NCBI RefSeq assembly: GCF_003402535.2
Contig: NZ_AP025170.1
Coordinates: forward strand, 558,001-622,000
Source: Cupriavidus sp. P-10
Lineage (GTDB): Bacteria > Pseudomonadota > Gammaproteobacteria > Burkholderiales > Burkholderiaceae
Direction of reading: 5' to 3'
DNA length: 64,000 nt
A model generated the notes under the pieces. That model ran no database searches. It was not told the DNA's origin and saw only the letters and a list, made by a program, of their open reading frames with translations. Each line of letters starts with the position of its first letter. Positions within the stretch are counted from its first letter, which is position 1. Made by a program: the position numbers and the translations under genes. Of this stretch, positions 18,740-28,189 are shown piece after piece.

Positions 18740-19192
18740 TCAGCCGGCCGCCGCGCCGTCGGGCCTGGCGGCATGCTTCAGCGACGGCACCGGGAAGATG
18801 ATGTCGTACAGCCAGTTGTACACCAGCGCGTAGACCATGTAGAAGACGGCCACGGCGATATCCATGATCAGGGCATCGACCAGGCTGATATTCAGGTACC
18901 ACGCCAGGGCCGGCAGGAACACCACCAGCAGGCCCAGTTCGAACAGGATCGCGTGCAGCACCCGCACCTTGACCGATTTGCGCACCTGCCCGGTGATGCG
19001 CAGCATGGCCTTGTCGAACAGCAGGTTGTACAGGTAGTTCCAGCCGGTCGCGATCAGCGACGCGACCGCGCCGATCAGGCCCATCTCGTGCAGCTTGTAG
19101 CCAAAGGCCCAGCTGGCCAGTGGCGCGAAGATCAGCAAGCCGACGAGCTCGAAGCCAACGGCGTGGCGGATCCGGTCCCGGGTAGTACGCAT
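18740..19192 (-). CDS. PACE-family multidrug (chlorhexidine) efflux transporter
   Basis: A 150-residue inner-membrane protein made of two bacterial transmembrane pair (BTP) domains, four helices in all. Each half starts with the same signature: RIRHAVGFELVGLL (residues 7-20) and VRVLHAILFELGLLV in the second half. Glutamate 15, the proton-coupling residue shown for AceI of Acinetobacter, is present. Family members export chlorhexidine, acriflavine or short diamines. It is divergent from a LysR regulator with a typical LysR site between them, the same arrangement as aceI/aceR. Confidence 0.92.
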   Translation of the reverse strand: MRTTRDRIRHAVGFELVGLLIFAPLASWAFGYKLHEMGLIGAVASLIATGWNYLYNLLFDKAMLRITGQVRKSVKVRVLHAILFELGLLVVFLPALAWYLNISLVDALIMDIAVAVFYMVYALVYNWLYDIIFPVPSLKHAARPDGAAAG

Positions 19193-19264
19193 GGTTTCCT
19201 CCTGCGGAGCAACAATTCAGTCGGGCCAAGTCTATCTGCTTTGCTGGGATTGCCAAGTTGGATA

Positions 19265-19283
19265 CTATCGTCAAATCCGATAG
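19265..19283. promoter_or_regulatory. LysR-type binding site in the PACE/LysR gap
   Basis: CTATCGTCAAATCCGATAG has 6-base inverted arms and contains ATC-N9-GAT, a variant of the T-N11-A LysR box. It is 21 bp before the LysR start and 72 bp before the PACE start, a position suited to autoregulation and activation of the divergent gene. Confidence 0.6.
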
Positions 19284-19303
19284 ATCACTCGCAGGGGCGT
19301 CGT

Positions 19304-20206
19304 ATGAGTCTCTCCTTGGACCAACTCCAGGCCTTTGTCGCCGCCGCAGAGGCCGGCTCGTTCTCCGCCGCGGCGCGCCGGCTCGGCAAGGCCCAGTCAG
19401 TGGTCAGCGCCGCCGTGTCGAATCTGGAAATCGACGTCGGCAACGCGCTGTTCGACCGCACCGGCCGCTATCCCGTGCTGACCCCGGCCGGCGAGCGGCT
19501 GCTGGCAGAGGCACGCGTGATCCTGGAGCGCTGCGAGCACTTCCGTGGCGTCGCCAAGAGCCTGGGCGAGGGCGTGGAGACACGGCTGGTGCTCGCCGTC
19601 GACGAGCTCTATCCGGAAGAAACGCTGGGACAGCTGCTCGAAGCGTTCTCCGGCCGGTTTCCGGCGGTCGAGCTGGAAGTGCTGTTCCCGCTGATGGAGG
19701 ACGTCAGCCGGCTGGTGCTGGAGGGTGGCGCCGATCTCGGCATCATGTGGCGGCAGGAGGTGCTGCCGCCCGAGCTGGGCTTCCATGCACTGGGCTGGAT
19801 GCCGATGCAGATCCTTTGCGCGCCCGACCATCCGCTCGCGTCGCAGCGCGTGGACTGGGAAGAGCTGAAACGCTACCGCCAGCTGATGGTCGCGACGCGT
19901 ACCGACAGCGAAGAGAAGATGCGCCTGCGCGTGGCGGCGGATGTGTGGTGGGTGGAGAGCCAGTGGGTCATCGTCGAGCTGGTCAAGCGCGGGCTCGGCT
20001 GGGCTTTCGTGCCGTGGCACGTGGTGGCCAACTCGCCGGCGGCGGCGCAACTGGTGTCGCCGCCGCTGGCGTTCCAGCAGCAGGACTGGCCGGTGGCGAT
20101 GGAACTGGTGTGGCACAAGCAGCGGCCGCTGGGCAAGGCCGCCACCTGGCTGCGCGAACGCATCTGCGCGCAGCCGTTGCCGAACGCGCCGCAGCGCGGC
20201 GCCTAG
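19304..20206 (+). CDS. LysR-family regulator, probably of the divergent PACE gene
   Basis: A 300-residue LysR protein. The N-terminal HTH (about residues 4-62) reads LDQLQAFVAAAEAGSFSAAA and LGKAQSVVSAAVSNLE, and the effector domain follows from about residue 90. The ATG at 19304 gives the canonical LysR N-terminus. By analogy with AceR it would activate the divergent efflux gene when the compound is present; that is inference from the arrangement. Its last 4 bases overlap the convergent stop of the outer-membrane factor gene. Confidence 0.93.
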   Translation: MSLSLDQLQAFVAAAEAGSFSAAARRLGKAQSVVSAAVSNLEIDVGNALFDRTGRYPVLTPAGERLLAEARVILERCEHFRGVAKSLGEGVETRLVLAVDELYPEETLGQLLEAFSGRFPAVELEVLFPLMEDVSRLVLEGGADLGIMWRQEVLPPELGFHALGWMPMQILCAPDHPLASQRVDWEELKRYRQLMVATRTDSEEKMRLRVAADVWWVESQWVIVELVKRGLGWAFVPWHVVANSPAAAQLVSPPLAFQQQDWPVAMELVWHKQRPLGKAATWLRERICAQPLPNAPQRGA

Positions 20207-21702
20207 CGCTGGCTGACTGTCGCGCCGTTCACCGGTTGCGGATGCCAGTTGCCGCCCAGGGCCTTGATCAGCACCACTGCCGCCGTGTACTGGCGCCCGG
20301 CGATCGACAGCGCGGTGCGCTCGGCGGTGTAGGCAGCCGTCTGCGCCGTCAGCACGTCGAGCAGGCCCGCGGTGCCGGCGCGGTAGCGGTTGTTGACCAG
20401 CGCCAGCGCCTCGCGCGCGGAGCGCAGCGCGTCGTTCTGCACCACCGCTTCCTGCTCCAGCAGCCGTTGCGCGGCGAGGTTGTCCTCGACTTCCTGGAAC
20501 GCCGACAGCACGGTCTGGCGGTAGTTGGCCACGGTCTGGTCATACGCGGCCACGGCCTGCGCCTTGGCCGCGCTGCGCAGGCCGCCATCGAACAGCGTGC
20601 CGGCCAGTCCGCCCCCGATCGACCAGATGCGGTCCGGCAGCGACATCCAGCGCGCCAGCGTGCTGGCGGTCAGCCCGCCGCTGGCCGACAGCGACAGCGT
20701 CGGGTAATACGCGGCCTGCGCCACGCCGATCTGCGCATTGGCGGACGCCATGCGGCGCTCGGCCGCCCCGATGTCGGGCCGGCGCTCCAGCAGTTCCGAA
20801 GGCACCGCGCCCGGCACGAGCGGCGGTGCCTTGCGGAAATCGTCCGCGGCCAGCGACAGCGCCGCGGGCGGCTTGCCGACCAGCACGGCGATGGCATGCT
20901 CCAGCTGCGCGCGCGTGATCTGGATGTCGATCTGCTGCGCCTGCGCGCTCTTGAGCTGGGTCTCTGACTGCAGCACGTCGGAGCGTTGCGCGGTGCCGGC
21001 GGCGTACTGGTTCTGCACCAGCTGCAGCGACTTCTGGTAGTCGGCGACGGTGCGGTCGAGCAACGCCTTCTGCGCATCGGCCACGCGCAGCAGGAAGAAG
21101 CTCTGCGCCAGCGTTGCCTGCGTCGACAGCAGTGTCGAGGCCAGGTCGGCCTGGCTCGCCTGCGCGCTGGCTTCGCTGCTTTCCACCTGGCGCCGCACGC
21201 GGCCCCACACATCGATCTCCCAGGTTGCGCCCAGCGTCACGCTCTGCCCGTTGAGCGTATTGCCGCTGGCGCCGCGTGCGCGCGAAGCGCCGGCCTGCGC
21301 ATCGACGGTCGGGAAGAAGCCGGCACGAGCCGCCTGCAGCGCGGCCACGGCCTGGCGATACTGCGCTTCCGCCGCCTTGATGTTCTGGTTGGAAATCTGC
21401 ACTTCCGACATCAGCGCATCGAGCTGCGGGTCGCCGAAGACCGTCCACCAGTCGGCACGCGCGACGGCATCCTGCGGCTCGGCGGTTTTCCAGTCGCCGC
21501 GCCAGGCATTCGCATCGGTCGTGGCATCGGCGGCTTCCTTGAAAGCTTCCGGCACCGGCGCATCGGGGCGCTTGTAGTCAGGGCCGACCGCGCAGCCGGC
21601 CAGCAGCAGCGCGCACGCCAGCGGCAGCGGCAGGGCATGGGTCAGGAATCGGCTAAACGCAGGGCGAAACACAAGGTTAAACACAGGGTTAAACACAGTC
21701 AT
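20203..21702 (-). CDS. RND efflux outer-membrane factor (NodT family lipoprotein)
   Basis: A 499-residue TolC-like channel subunit. The N-terminus ends in the lipobox LLLAGC (lipidated cysteine 37), followed by AVGPDYKRP, typical of NodT/OprM proteins, and two copies of the OEP repeat with long periplasmic helices (QNIKAAEAQYRQAVAALQAA, LALVNNRYRAGTAGLLDVL). The ATG at 21702 is preferred to an in-frame TTG 15 bases upstream. It is the last gene of an mdtABC-like operon, 17 bp after the second pump gene. The pre-lipobox region contains an odd four-fold VF-repeat. Confidence 0.95.
   Translation of the reverse strand: MTVFNPVFNLVFRPAFSRFLTHALPLPLACALLLAGCAVGPDYKRPDAPVPEAFKEAADATTDANAWRGDWKTAEPQDAVARADWWTVFGDPQLDALMSEVQISNQNIKAAEAQYRQAVAALQAARAGFFPTVDAQAGASRARGASGNTLNGQSVTLGATWEIDVWGRVRRQVESSEASAQASQADLASTLLSTQATLAQSFFLLRVADAQKALLDRTVADYQKSLQLVQNQYAAGTAQRSDVLQSETQLKSAQAQQIDIQITRAQLEHAIAVLVGKPPAALSLAADDFRKAPPLVPGAVPSELLERRPDIGAAERRMASANAQIGVAQAAYYPTLSLSASGGLTASTLARWMSLPDRIWSIGGGLAGTLFDGGLRSAAKAQAVAAYDQTVANYRQTVLSAFQEVEDNLAAQRLLEQEAVVQNDALRSAREALALVNNRYRAGTAGLLDVLTAQTAAYTAERTALSIAGRQYTAAVVLIKALGGNWHPQPVNGATVSQR
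21649..21696 (-). repeat. Four imperfect 12-bp repeats in the lipoprotein leader
   Basis: Codons 3-18 of the outer-membrane factor read VFNP-VFNL-VFRP-AFSR, encoded by four diverged 12-bp units based on GTGTTTAACCCT. They lie before the hydrophobic core of the signal peptide and look like a tandem duplication kept in frame. Confidence 0.75.
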
Positions 21703-21719
21703 GAGGAATCTCTGCAAAT

Positions 21720-24700
21720 TCAGACGGCGGCCGGATGGTCAGGCGTGCCGCTATCGCCGCTATGGCCGCGGCGGCGCTGGCGCCAGGCCTTGACCTTCAG
21801 GCGCCAGCGGTCCAGCGTCAGGTAGACCACCGGCGTGGTGTACAGCGTCAGCAGCTGGCTCACCACCAGGCCGCCGACAATGGAGATGCCCAGCGGCGCG
21901 CGCAGCTCGGCACCGTCGCCGCGGCCGATCGCCAGCGGCACCGCGCCCAGCAGCGCGGCCATGGTGGTCATCAGGATCGGGCGGAAGCGCAGCAGGCAGG
22001 CGCGGTAGATGGCATCGCGCGGCGACAGCCCTTCGCGGCGCTCGGCGTCGATGGCGAAGTCGATCATCATGATCGCGTTCTTCTTCACGATGCCGATCAG
22101 CAGGATCACGCCGATCAGCGCGATGATGCTGAAGTCGGTCTTCGATGCCAGCAGCGCCAGCAGCGCGCCCACGCCGGCCGACGGCAGCGTCGACAGGATC
22201 GTCAGCGGGTGCACGTAGCTCTCGTACAGCACGCCGAGCACGATGTAGATCGTGATCAGCGCCGCCAGGATCAGGATCGGCTGGCTCTTGAGCGAATCCT
22301 GGAACGCCTTGGCGCCGCCCTGGAAGTTGGCGCGCAGCGTCTCGGGCACGCCGATGCGCGCCATCTCGCGGTTGATCGCATCCGTCGCCTGCGACAGCGA
22401 GGTACCCTCGGCGAGGTTGAACGAGATCGTCGACGCGGCAAACTGGCCCTGGTGGTTCACGCCCAGCGGCGTGCTGGTCGGCACCACGCGCGAGAACGCG
22501 GACAACGGCACACGGTTGCCATTGCCGGTGACGACGTAGATGTCCTTGAGCGCGTTCGGGCCCTGCAGGTACTCGGGGCTCAGCTCCATCACCACGCGGT
22601 ACTGGTTGAGCGGATGGTAGATGGTCGACACCAGCCGCTGGCCGAACGCGTTGTTCAGCACCGCATCCACCTGCTGCGCGGTCACGCCCAGGCGTGACGC
22701 CGCATCGCGGTCGATGATCACCGAGGTCTGCAGGCCCTTGTCGTTGGTATCGGTGTCGATGTCCTCCAGCCCCTTCAGGTTGGACAGCGCCGCGCGCACC
22801 TTGGGCTCCCACGTGCGCAGCACTTCGAGGTCGTCGGACTGCAGCGTGAACTGGTACTGCGAACTGCTCTGCCGCCCGCCGATGCGGATGTCCTGCACCG
22901 GTTGCAGGAACAGGCTGGCGCCCGGCTCCTTGGCCAGCTTGCCGCGCAGCCGCGCGATGATCGCATCGGCGGATTCCTTGCGCTCGGACAGCGGCTTGAG
23001 CGTGACGAACATCTGCCCGGTATTGCGCTGCGAGCCGCCGGTAAAGCCGGTCACGTTCTCCACTGCCGGATCCGAGCGCACGATCGTGATGAAGTTGTCG
23101 AGCTTGCCGCGCATGGCCTGGAACGAGGTGGCCTGGTCGGCGCGGATAAAGCCGATCAGCCGGCCCGTGTCCTGCTGCGGGAAAAAGCCCTTCGGCACGA
23201 TCACGTACAGCCACACGTTGAGCGCGATGGTGGCGATCAGCACCAGCCACACCAGCGGGCTGAAGCGCAGCGCGGTCGACAGCGAGCGCGCGTAGCCGTC
23301 ATGCAGCCACTGGAACATGCGCTCGGTGGCACGGAAGAAACGCCCCTGCTGCTCCGGTTCCACAGGGCGCAGCATGCGCGCGCACATCATCGGCGTGGTG
23401 GTCAGCGACACCACCAGCGACACCAGGATCGCCACCGAGAGCGTGATCGCAAACTCCTGGAACAGCCGACCGACGATGCCGCCCATCATCAGGAGCGGGA
23501 TAAATACCGCGATCAGCGACAGGCTCATCGACAGCACCGTGAAGCCCACCTCGCGCGCGCCGCGCAGCGCGGCGGCCAGCGGCTTCATGCCTTCCTCGAT
23601 ATGGCGCGAGATGTTTTCCAGCACCACGATGGCATCGTCGACCACGAAACCGGTGGCGATCGTCAGCGCCATCAGCGACAGGTTGTTCAACGAGAACCCG
23701 GCCAGGTACATCACCGTGAAGGTGCCGATCAGCGAGACCGGCACGGCCACGCTGGGGATCAGCGTGGCGCGCACATTGCGCAGGAACACGAACACCACCA
23801 TGATCACCAGCGCCACCGCGATCATCAGCGTGTGCTCGACCTCGCGCAGCGAGGCGCGGATGGTGGGCGTGCGGTCCATCATCACGTCCATCGAGATCGC
23901 CGCCGGGATCATCTTCTGCAGGTTCGGCAGCATCTCGTTGACGCGGTCCACCGTCTCGATGATGTTGGCGCCAGGCGAGCGGTTCAGCACCAGCAGCACC
24001 GACGGCTTGCCGTTGGCCGAGCCCGCATTGCGGATGTCCTGCACCGAGTCGACCACATTGGCCACGTCGCGCAGCCGCACCGGCACCGCGAACGAATTCG
24101 GGCCGCTGGTGGCGCTGTTGCCGCCGGTGGCGCCGCTGGTGATGGTGGTGGTGCCACTGCTGGTGGTGAGCGTGGTCACGGTGACGCCGTTGACCACCTT
24201 GGTGCTGACGCCGCCGCTGGCCGTGGCATTGGCGGTGCTGGCGATCAGCGCGCCCGCCGACGCCGACGAGTACGTGCCCGGCGTGGCGTAGCGGATGATC
24301 AGCGGCATGTAGTCTTCCGCCTTCATCGCCTGGTCATTGGCGTAGACCTGCCAGTTGTTGCTGGCGTTCTCCAGCGTGCCCAGCGGGCGGTTGGCGTTGG
24401 TCGCGCTGATGGTGTTGCGCACGTCATCCAGCGAGATGCCGTAGTTGTTCAGGGCGGTGGGATTCAGTTCCACCCGCACCGCCGGCAACGACGCGCCACC
24501 GATGGTCACCTGGCCCACGCCGTCCACCTGCGACAGCTTCTGCGCCAGGATGGTCGACGCCGCGTCGTAGAGCTGGCCGCGCGTCATGGTCGGCGACGTC
24601 AGCGCGATGATCATGATCGGCGCGTCGGCCGGGTTCACCTTGCGGTAGGTCGGGTTGTTGGGCAGGCTGGTTGGCAGCGTCGCCCGCGAGGCATTGATCG

Positions 24701-25031
24701 CCGCCTGCACGTCGCGCGCGGCGCCGTCGATATTGCGCGACAGGTCGAACTGCAGCGTCACGCGGGTGGAGCCGAGCGAGCTGCTGGAGGTGATTTCCGT
24801 CACGCCGGCGATGGTGCCGAGCGCGCGCTCCAGCGGCGTCGCCACGGTGGCGGCCATCGTTTCCGGGCTCGCGCCCGGCAGCGACGCCGATACCGAGATG
24901 GTCGGGAAGTCCACCTGCGGCAGCGGCGACACCGGCAGCAGCCGCAGCGCCGCCAGCCCCGCCAGCAGAATGCCGAGGGTCAGCAGCGCGGTCGCGACCG
25001 GGCGATGGATAAAGGCAGCCGAGAGATTCAT
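21720..25031 (-). CDS. mdtC: RND multidrug efflux pump subunit, MdtC-like, with an inserted Ser/Thr-rich loop
   Basis: A 1103-residue inner-membrane proton antiporter of the HAE-1 RND family. The TM4 proton-relay pair is seen in [17 protein letters not shown], and the two porter-domain halves are complete. The family is usually about 1020-1050 residues long; the excess is a low-complexity Ser/Thr/Gly-rich insert at residues about 251-314, just before [15 protein letters not shown]. The start overlaps the stop of the upstream pump gene by 4 bases. In E. coli MdtB and MdtC form a mixed trimer with MdtC as the drug-binding member; the same is expected here. Confidence 0.95.
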   Translation of the reverse strand: MNLSAAFIHRPVATALLTLGILLAGLAALRLLPVSPLPQVDFPTISVSASLPGASPETMAATVATPLERALGTIAGVTEITSSSSLGSTRVTLQFDLSRNIDGAARDVQAAINASRATLPTSLPNNPTYRKVNPADAPIMIIALTSPTMTRGQLYDAASTILAQKLSQVDGVGQVTIGGASLPAVRVELNPTALNNYGISLDDVRNTISATNANRPLGTLENASNNWQVYANDQAMKAEDYMPLIIRYATPGTYSSASAGALIASTANATASGGVSTKVVNGVTVTTLTTSSGTTTITSGATGGNSATSGPNSFAVPVRLRDVANVVDSVQDIRNAGSANGKPSVLLVLNRSPGANIIETVDRVNEMLPNLQKMIPAAISMDVMMDRTPTIRASLREVEHTLMIAVALVIMVVFVFLRNVRATLIPSVAVPVSLIGTFTVMYLAGFSLNNLSLMALTIATGFVVDDAIVVLENISRHIEEGMKPLAAALRGAREVGFTVLSMSLSLIAVFIPLLMMGGIVGRLFQEFAITLSVAILVSLVVSLTTTPMMCARMLRPVEPEQQGRFFRATERMFQWLHDGYARSLSTALRFSPLVWLVLIATIALNVWLYVIVPKGFFPQQDTGRLIGFIRADQATSFQAMRGKLDNFITIVRSDPAVENVTGFTGGSQRNTGQMFVTLKPLSERKESADAIIARLRGKLAKEPGASLFLQPVQDIRIGGRQSSSQYQFTLQSDDLEVLRTWEPKVRAALSNLKGLEDIDTDTNDKGLQTSVIIDRDAASRLGVTAQQVDAVLNNAFGQRLVSTIYHPLNQYRVVMELSPEYLQGPNALKDIYVVTGNGNRVPLSAFSRVVPTSTPLGVNHQGQFAASTISFNLAEGTSLSQATDAINREMARIGVPETLRANFQGGAKAFQDSLKSQPILILAALITIYIVLGVLYESYVHPLTILSTLPSAGVGALLALLASKTDFSIIALIGVILLIGIVKKNAIMMIDFAIDAERREGLSPRDAIYRACLLRFRPILMTTMAALLGAVPLAIGRGDGAELRAPLGISIVGGLVVSQLLTLYTTPVVYLTLDRWRLKVKAWRQRRRGHSGDSGTPDHPAAV
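24090..24281 (-). other. Low-complexity Ser/Thr/Gly insert in the MdtC-like pump
   Basis: About 64 codons (residues 251-314) with runs such as [15 protein letters not shown] replace what should be a short turn between RYATPG and VPVRLRDVA in the porter domain. The frame is intact and the base composition is like the rest of the gene. Confidence 0.75.
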
Positions 25032-28000
25032 CGCGGGGTCGGCTCCCGTGGGGGCTCATACGGCGGCTCCTCGCCCGTACCGCCTTCCTCCGGATCACCG
25101 AAGCGGCGCTTGCGCCAGCCCTTCACGCGCCTGGCCACGCGGTCGAACGCCAGGTAGATCACCGGCGTGGTGAACAGCGTCAGCACTTGGCTGACCAGCA
25201 GGCCGCCCACCATGGTCACGCCCAGCGGCTGGCGCAGTTCGCTGCCGATGCCGGAGCCCAGCATCAGCGGCAGCGCCGCCAGCAGTGCCGCCATGGTGGT
25301 CATCAGGATCGGGCGGAAACGCAGAAGGCAGGCCTGGAAGATCGCGTCGCGCGGCGACATGCCGCCTTCGCGTTCGGCCTCGAGCGCGAAGTCGATCATC
25401 ATGATCGCGTTCTTCTTGACGATGCCGATCAGCAGGATGATGCCGATGATGGCGATGATGCCCAGGTCCATCCCCGCCACCAGCAGCGCCAGCAGCGCGC
25501 CCACGCCGGCCGACGGCAGCGTCGACAGGATCGTGACCGGGTGGATGGTGCTTTCATACAGCACGCCCAGCACGATATACATCGTCACCACCGCGGCCAG
25601 GATCAGCCACAGCGTGTTCGACAGCGACGCGCGGAACGCCAGCGCCGCGCCCTGGAAGCTGGTCTGCATCGAGATCGGCAGGCCCAGCTCCTGTTCCACC
25701 TTGGTGATCTTGTCGACCGCGGCGCCGAGCGATTCGCCATGCGCCAGGTTGAAAGAGATCGTCGCCGCCGGGAACTGGCCCTGATGGTTGATCACCAGCG
25801 GCCCGGTGCGCTCCGTGATGCGCGCGAACGCGCCCAGCGGCACCTGTCCGCCGGAAGAGGAGGGCAGGCGCAGGTCGGCCAGCGACTGCGGGCTCTTGCG
25901 GAATTCCGGCATGGTCTCCAGCACCACGCGGTACTGGCTCGACTGCGTGAAGATGGTCGACACCAGCCGCTGTCCGAAGGCGCTGTACAGCGCGCTGTCG
26001 ATCACCGCGGTGGTGATGCCGAAGCGCGCCGCGGCGTCGCGGTCGATATCGACATAGGCGCGCAGGCCGTTGTTCTGCTGGTCGCTGGTGACGTCGCGCA
26101 GCTCGGGCTCCTGGCGCAGGCGCTCCACCAGTTTCGGCACCCACGTGGCCAGCGTCTCGGGATCGGGGTCCTCCACCGTGAACTGGTACTGCGTGCGCGA
26201 GACCTTGTCTTCGATGGTCAGGTCCTGCACCGGCTGCGTGAACAGCGACACGCCGCCAAGGTTCTGCACCGACTGCTGCAGGCGCTGCGTGACCACGTCG
26301 ATCGGGTCGCGCTCGCCCTTGGGCTTGAGGTTGATCAGCATGCGCCCGGCGTTGAGCGTGGTGTTGCTGCCATCCACGCCGATGAACGACGACAGGCTTG
26401 CGACCGCCGGATCCTGCATCACCACCTTGGCCACCGCTTCCTGCTTGCGCGCCATGGCGCTGAACGAGGTGGTCTGCGCGGCCTCGGTAATGCCCTGGAT
26501 CACGCCGGTGTCCTGCACCGGGAAGAAACCCTTGGGCACCAGCAGGTACAGCAGAACGGTCAGCACCAGCGTAGCCACTGCCACGACCAGCGTTGCCTTC
26601 TGGCGATCGAGCACCCACTCCAGCCCGCGGCCGTAACGCTCGATCACGTTGTCGAAGAAGCGGCCCGTGGCACGGTGAAAGCGCGACAGCTTTTCTTCCG
26701 GCACATGGTGCAGCAGGCGCGCGCACATCATTGGCGTGAGCGTCAGCGAGACCACCGCCGAGATCAGGATCGACACCGCCAGCGTGATCGCGAATTCGCG
26801 GAACAGCCGGCCGACCACGTCGCCCATGAACAGCAGCGGGATCAGCACCGCCACCAGCGAGAAGGTCAGCGAGATGATGGTGAAGCCAATTTGCTTCGAG
26901 CCTTTGAGCGCGGCCTGCATCGGCGAATCGCCCTTCTCGATGTAACGCATGATGTTCTCGATCATCACGATCGCATCATCGACCACGAAGCCGGTGGCAA
27001 TGGTCAGCGCCATCAGCGTCAGGTTGTTGATCGAGAAGCCGGCCAGGTACATCACGCCGAAGGTGCCCACCAGCGACAGCGGCACCGCAACGCCGGGGAT
27101 GATGGTGGCGGGGATATTGCGCAGGAACAGGAAGATCACCAGCACCACCAGCGCGATCGCCAGCAGCAGCTCGAACTGCACGTCCTCGACCGAGGCGCGA
27201 ATGGTGGTGGTACGGTCGGTCAGCAGCTGCACGTGGACCGACGCCGGCAGCGCGTTCTGCAGCTGCGGCAGCAGGGTCTTGATGCGGTCGACCACCTCGA
27301 TCACGTTCGCGCCGGGCTGGCGCTGGATGTTCAGCACGATCGCGGGCTTGTCGTTGGCCCACGCGGCCAGGCGGCTGTTCTCGGGGCCGTCGACGATCTC
27401 CGCCACGTCGGTGATGCGGATCGGTGCGCCGTTCCTGTAGCCCAGGATGATCTGGCGGTATTCGTCGGCGGAGCGCAGCTGGTCGTTGGCATCGATGGTC
27501 GAGGCGCGCTGCGGGCCGTCGAAGCTGCCCTTGGCGCCGTTGACGTTGGCCGAGCCGATCGCGGTGCGCAGGTCGTCGATCGACATGCCGAGCGACGCCA
27601 GCGCGGCCGGATTGGCCTGGATGCGTACGGCGGGGCGCTGCCCGCCGCTGATGGTGACCAGGCCCACGCCCTGGATCTGCGAGATCTTCTGCGCCACGCG
27701 CGTATCCACCATGTCCTGCAGCTTGGGCAGCGGCATGGTGTCGGAGGTCATGGCGATGGTCATGATCGGCGCGTCGGCCGGGTTGACCTTGCTGTAGACC
27801 GGCGGCATCGGCAGGTCGGACGGCAGCAGGTTGCTGCCGGCGTTGATGGCGGCCTGCACCTCCTGCTCGGCCACGTCCAGCGGCAGCGTCAGCTCGAACT
27901 GCAGCGTGATCACCGAGGCGCCGCCCGACGAGGACGACGACATCTGTTTCAGGCCCGGCATCTGGCCGAACTGGCGTTCCAGCGGTGCCGTCACCGACGA

Positions 28001-28180
28001 GGTCATCACGTCGGGGCTCGCGCCGGGGTAGAGCGTGGTGACCTGGATGGTCGGATAGTCGACCTCCGGCAGCGCCGACAGCGGCAGCAGCCGGTAGGCC
28101 ACCAGCCCTGAGAGCAGGATGGCCAGCATCAGCAGCGCCGTGGCGACCGGGCGCTCGATGAAGAGGCGTGAGGGGTTCAT
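25028..28180 (-). CDS. mdtB: RND multidrug efflux pump subunit, MdtB-like
   Basis: A 1050-residue HAE-1 RND antiporter, close to the standard length. It has [17 protein letters not shown] in TM4 with the two aspartates, repeated [21 protein letters not shown] in the second half, and the usual large periplasmic porter domains. It begins 9 bases after the membrane-fusion gene and overlaps the next pump gene by 4 bases, so MFP, MdtB-like, MdtC-like and outer-membrane factor form one operon. Two different RND subunits in a row is the hallmark of the MdtABC type, known to export bile salts, novobiocin and metal-related stressors. Confidence 0.95.
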   Translation of the reverse strand: MNPSRLFIERPVATALLMLAILLSGLVAYRLLPLSALPEVDYPTIQVTTLYPGASPDVMTSSVTAPLERQFGQMPGLKQMSSSSSGGASVITLQFELTLPLDVAEQEVQAAINAGSNLLPSDLPMPPVYSKVNPADAPIMTIAMTSDTMPLPKLQDMVDTRVAQKISQIQGVGLVTISGGQRPAVRIQANPAALASLGMSIDDLRTAIGSANVNGAKGSFDGPQRASTIDANDQLRSADEYRQIILGYRNGAPIRITDVAEIVDGPENSRLAAWANDKPAIVLNIQRQPGANVIEVVDRIKTLLPQLQNALPASVHVQLLTDRTTTIRASVEDVQFELLLAIALVVLVIFLFLRNIPATIIPGVAVPLSLVGTFGVMYLAGFSINNLTLMALTIATGFVVDDAIVMIENIMRYIEKGDSPMQAALKGSKQIGFTIISLTFSLVAVLIPLLFMGDVVGRLFREFAITLAVSILISAVVSLTLTPMMCARLLHHVPEEKLSRFHRATGRFFDNVIERYGRGLEWVLDRQKATLVVAVATLVLTVLLYLLVPKGFFPVQDTGVIQGITEAAQTTSFSAMARKQEAVAKVVMQDPAVASLSSFIGVDGSNTTLNAGRMLINLKPKGERDPIDVVTQRLQQSVQNLGGVSLFTQPVQDLTIEDKVSRTQYQFTVEDPDPETLATWVPKLVERLRQEPELRDVTSDQQNNGLRAYVDIDRDAAARFGITTAVIDSALYSAFGQRLVSTIFTQSSQYRVVLETMPEFRKSPQSLADLRLPSSSGGQVPLGAFARITERTGPLVINHQGQFPAATISFNLAHGESLGAAVDKITKVEQELGLPISMQTSFQGAALAFRASLSNTLWLILAAVVTMYIVLGVLYESTIHPVTILSTLPSAGVGALLALLVAGMDLGIIAIIGIILLIGIVKKNAIMMIDFALEAEREGGMSPRDAIFQACLLRFRPILMTTMAALLAALPLMLGSGIGSELRQPLGVTMVGGLLVSQVLTLFTTPVIYLAFDRVARRVKGWRKRRFGDPEEGGTGEEPPYEPPREPTPR

Positions 28181-28189
28181 GCGTGGTCC

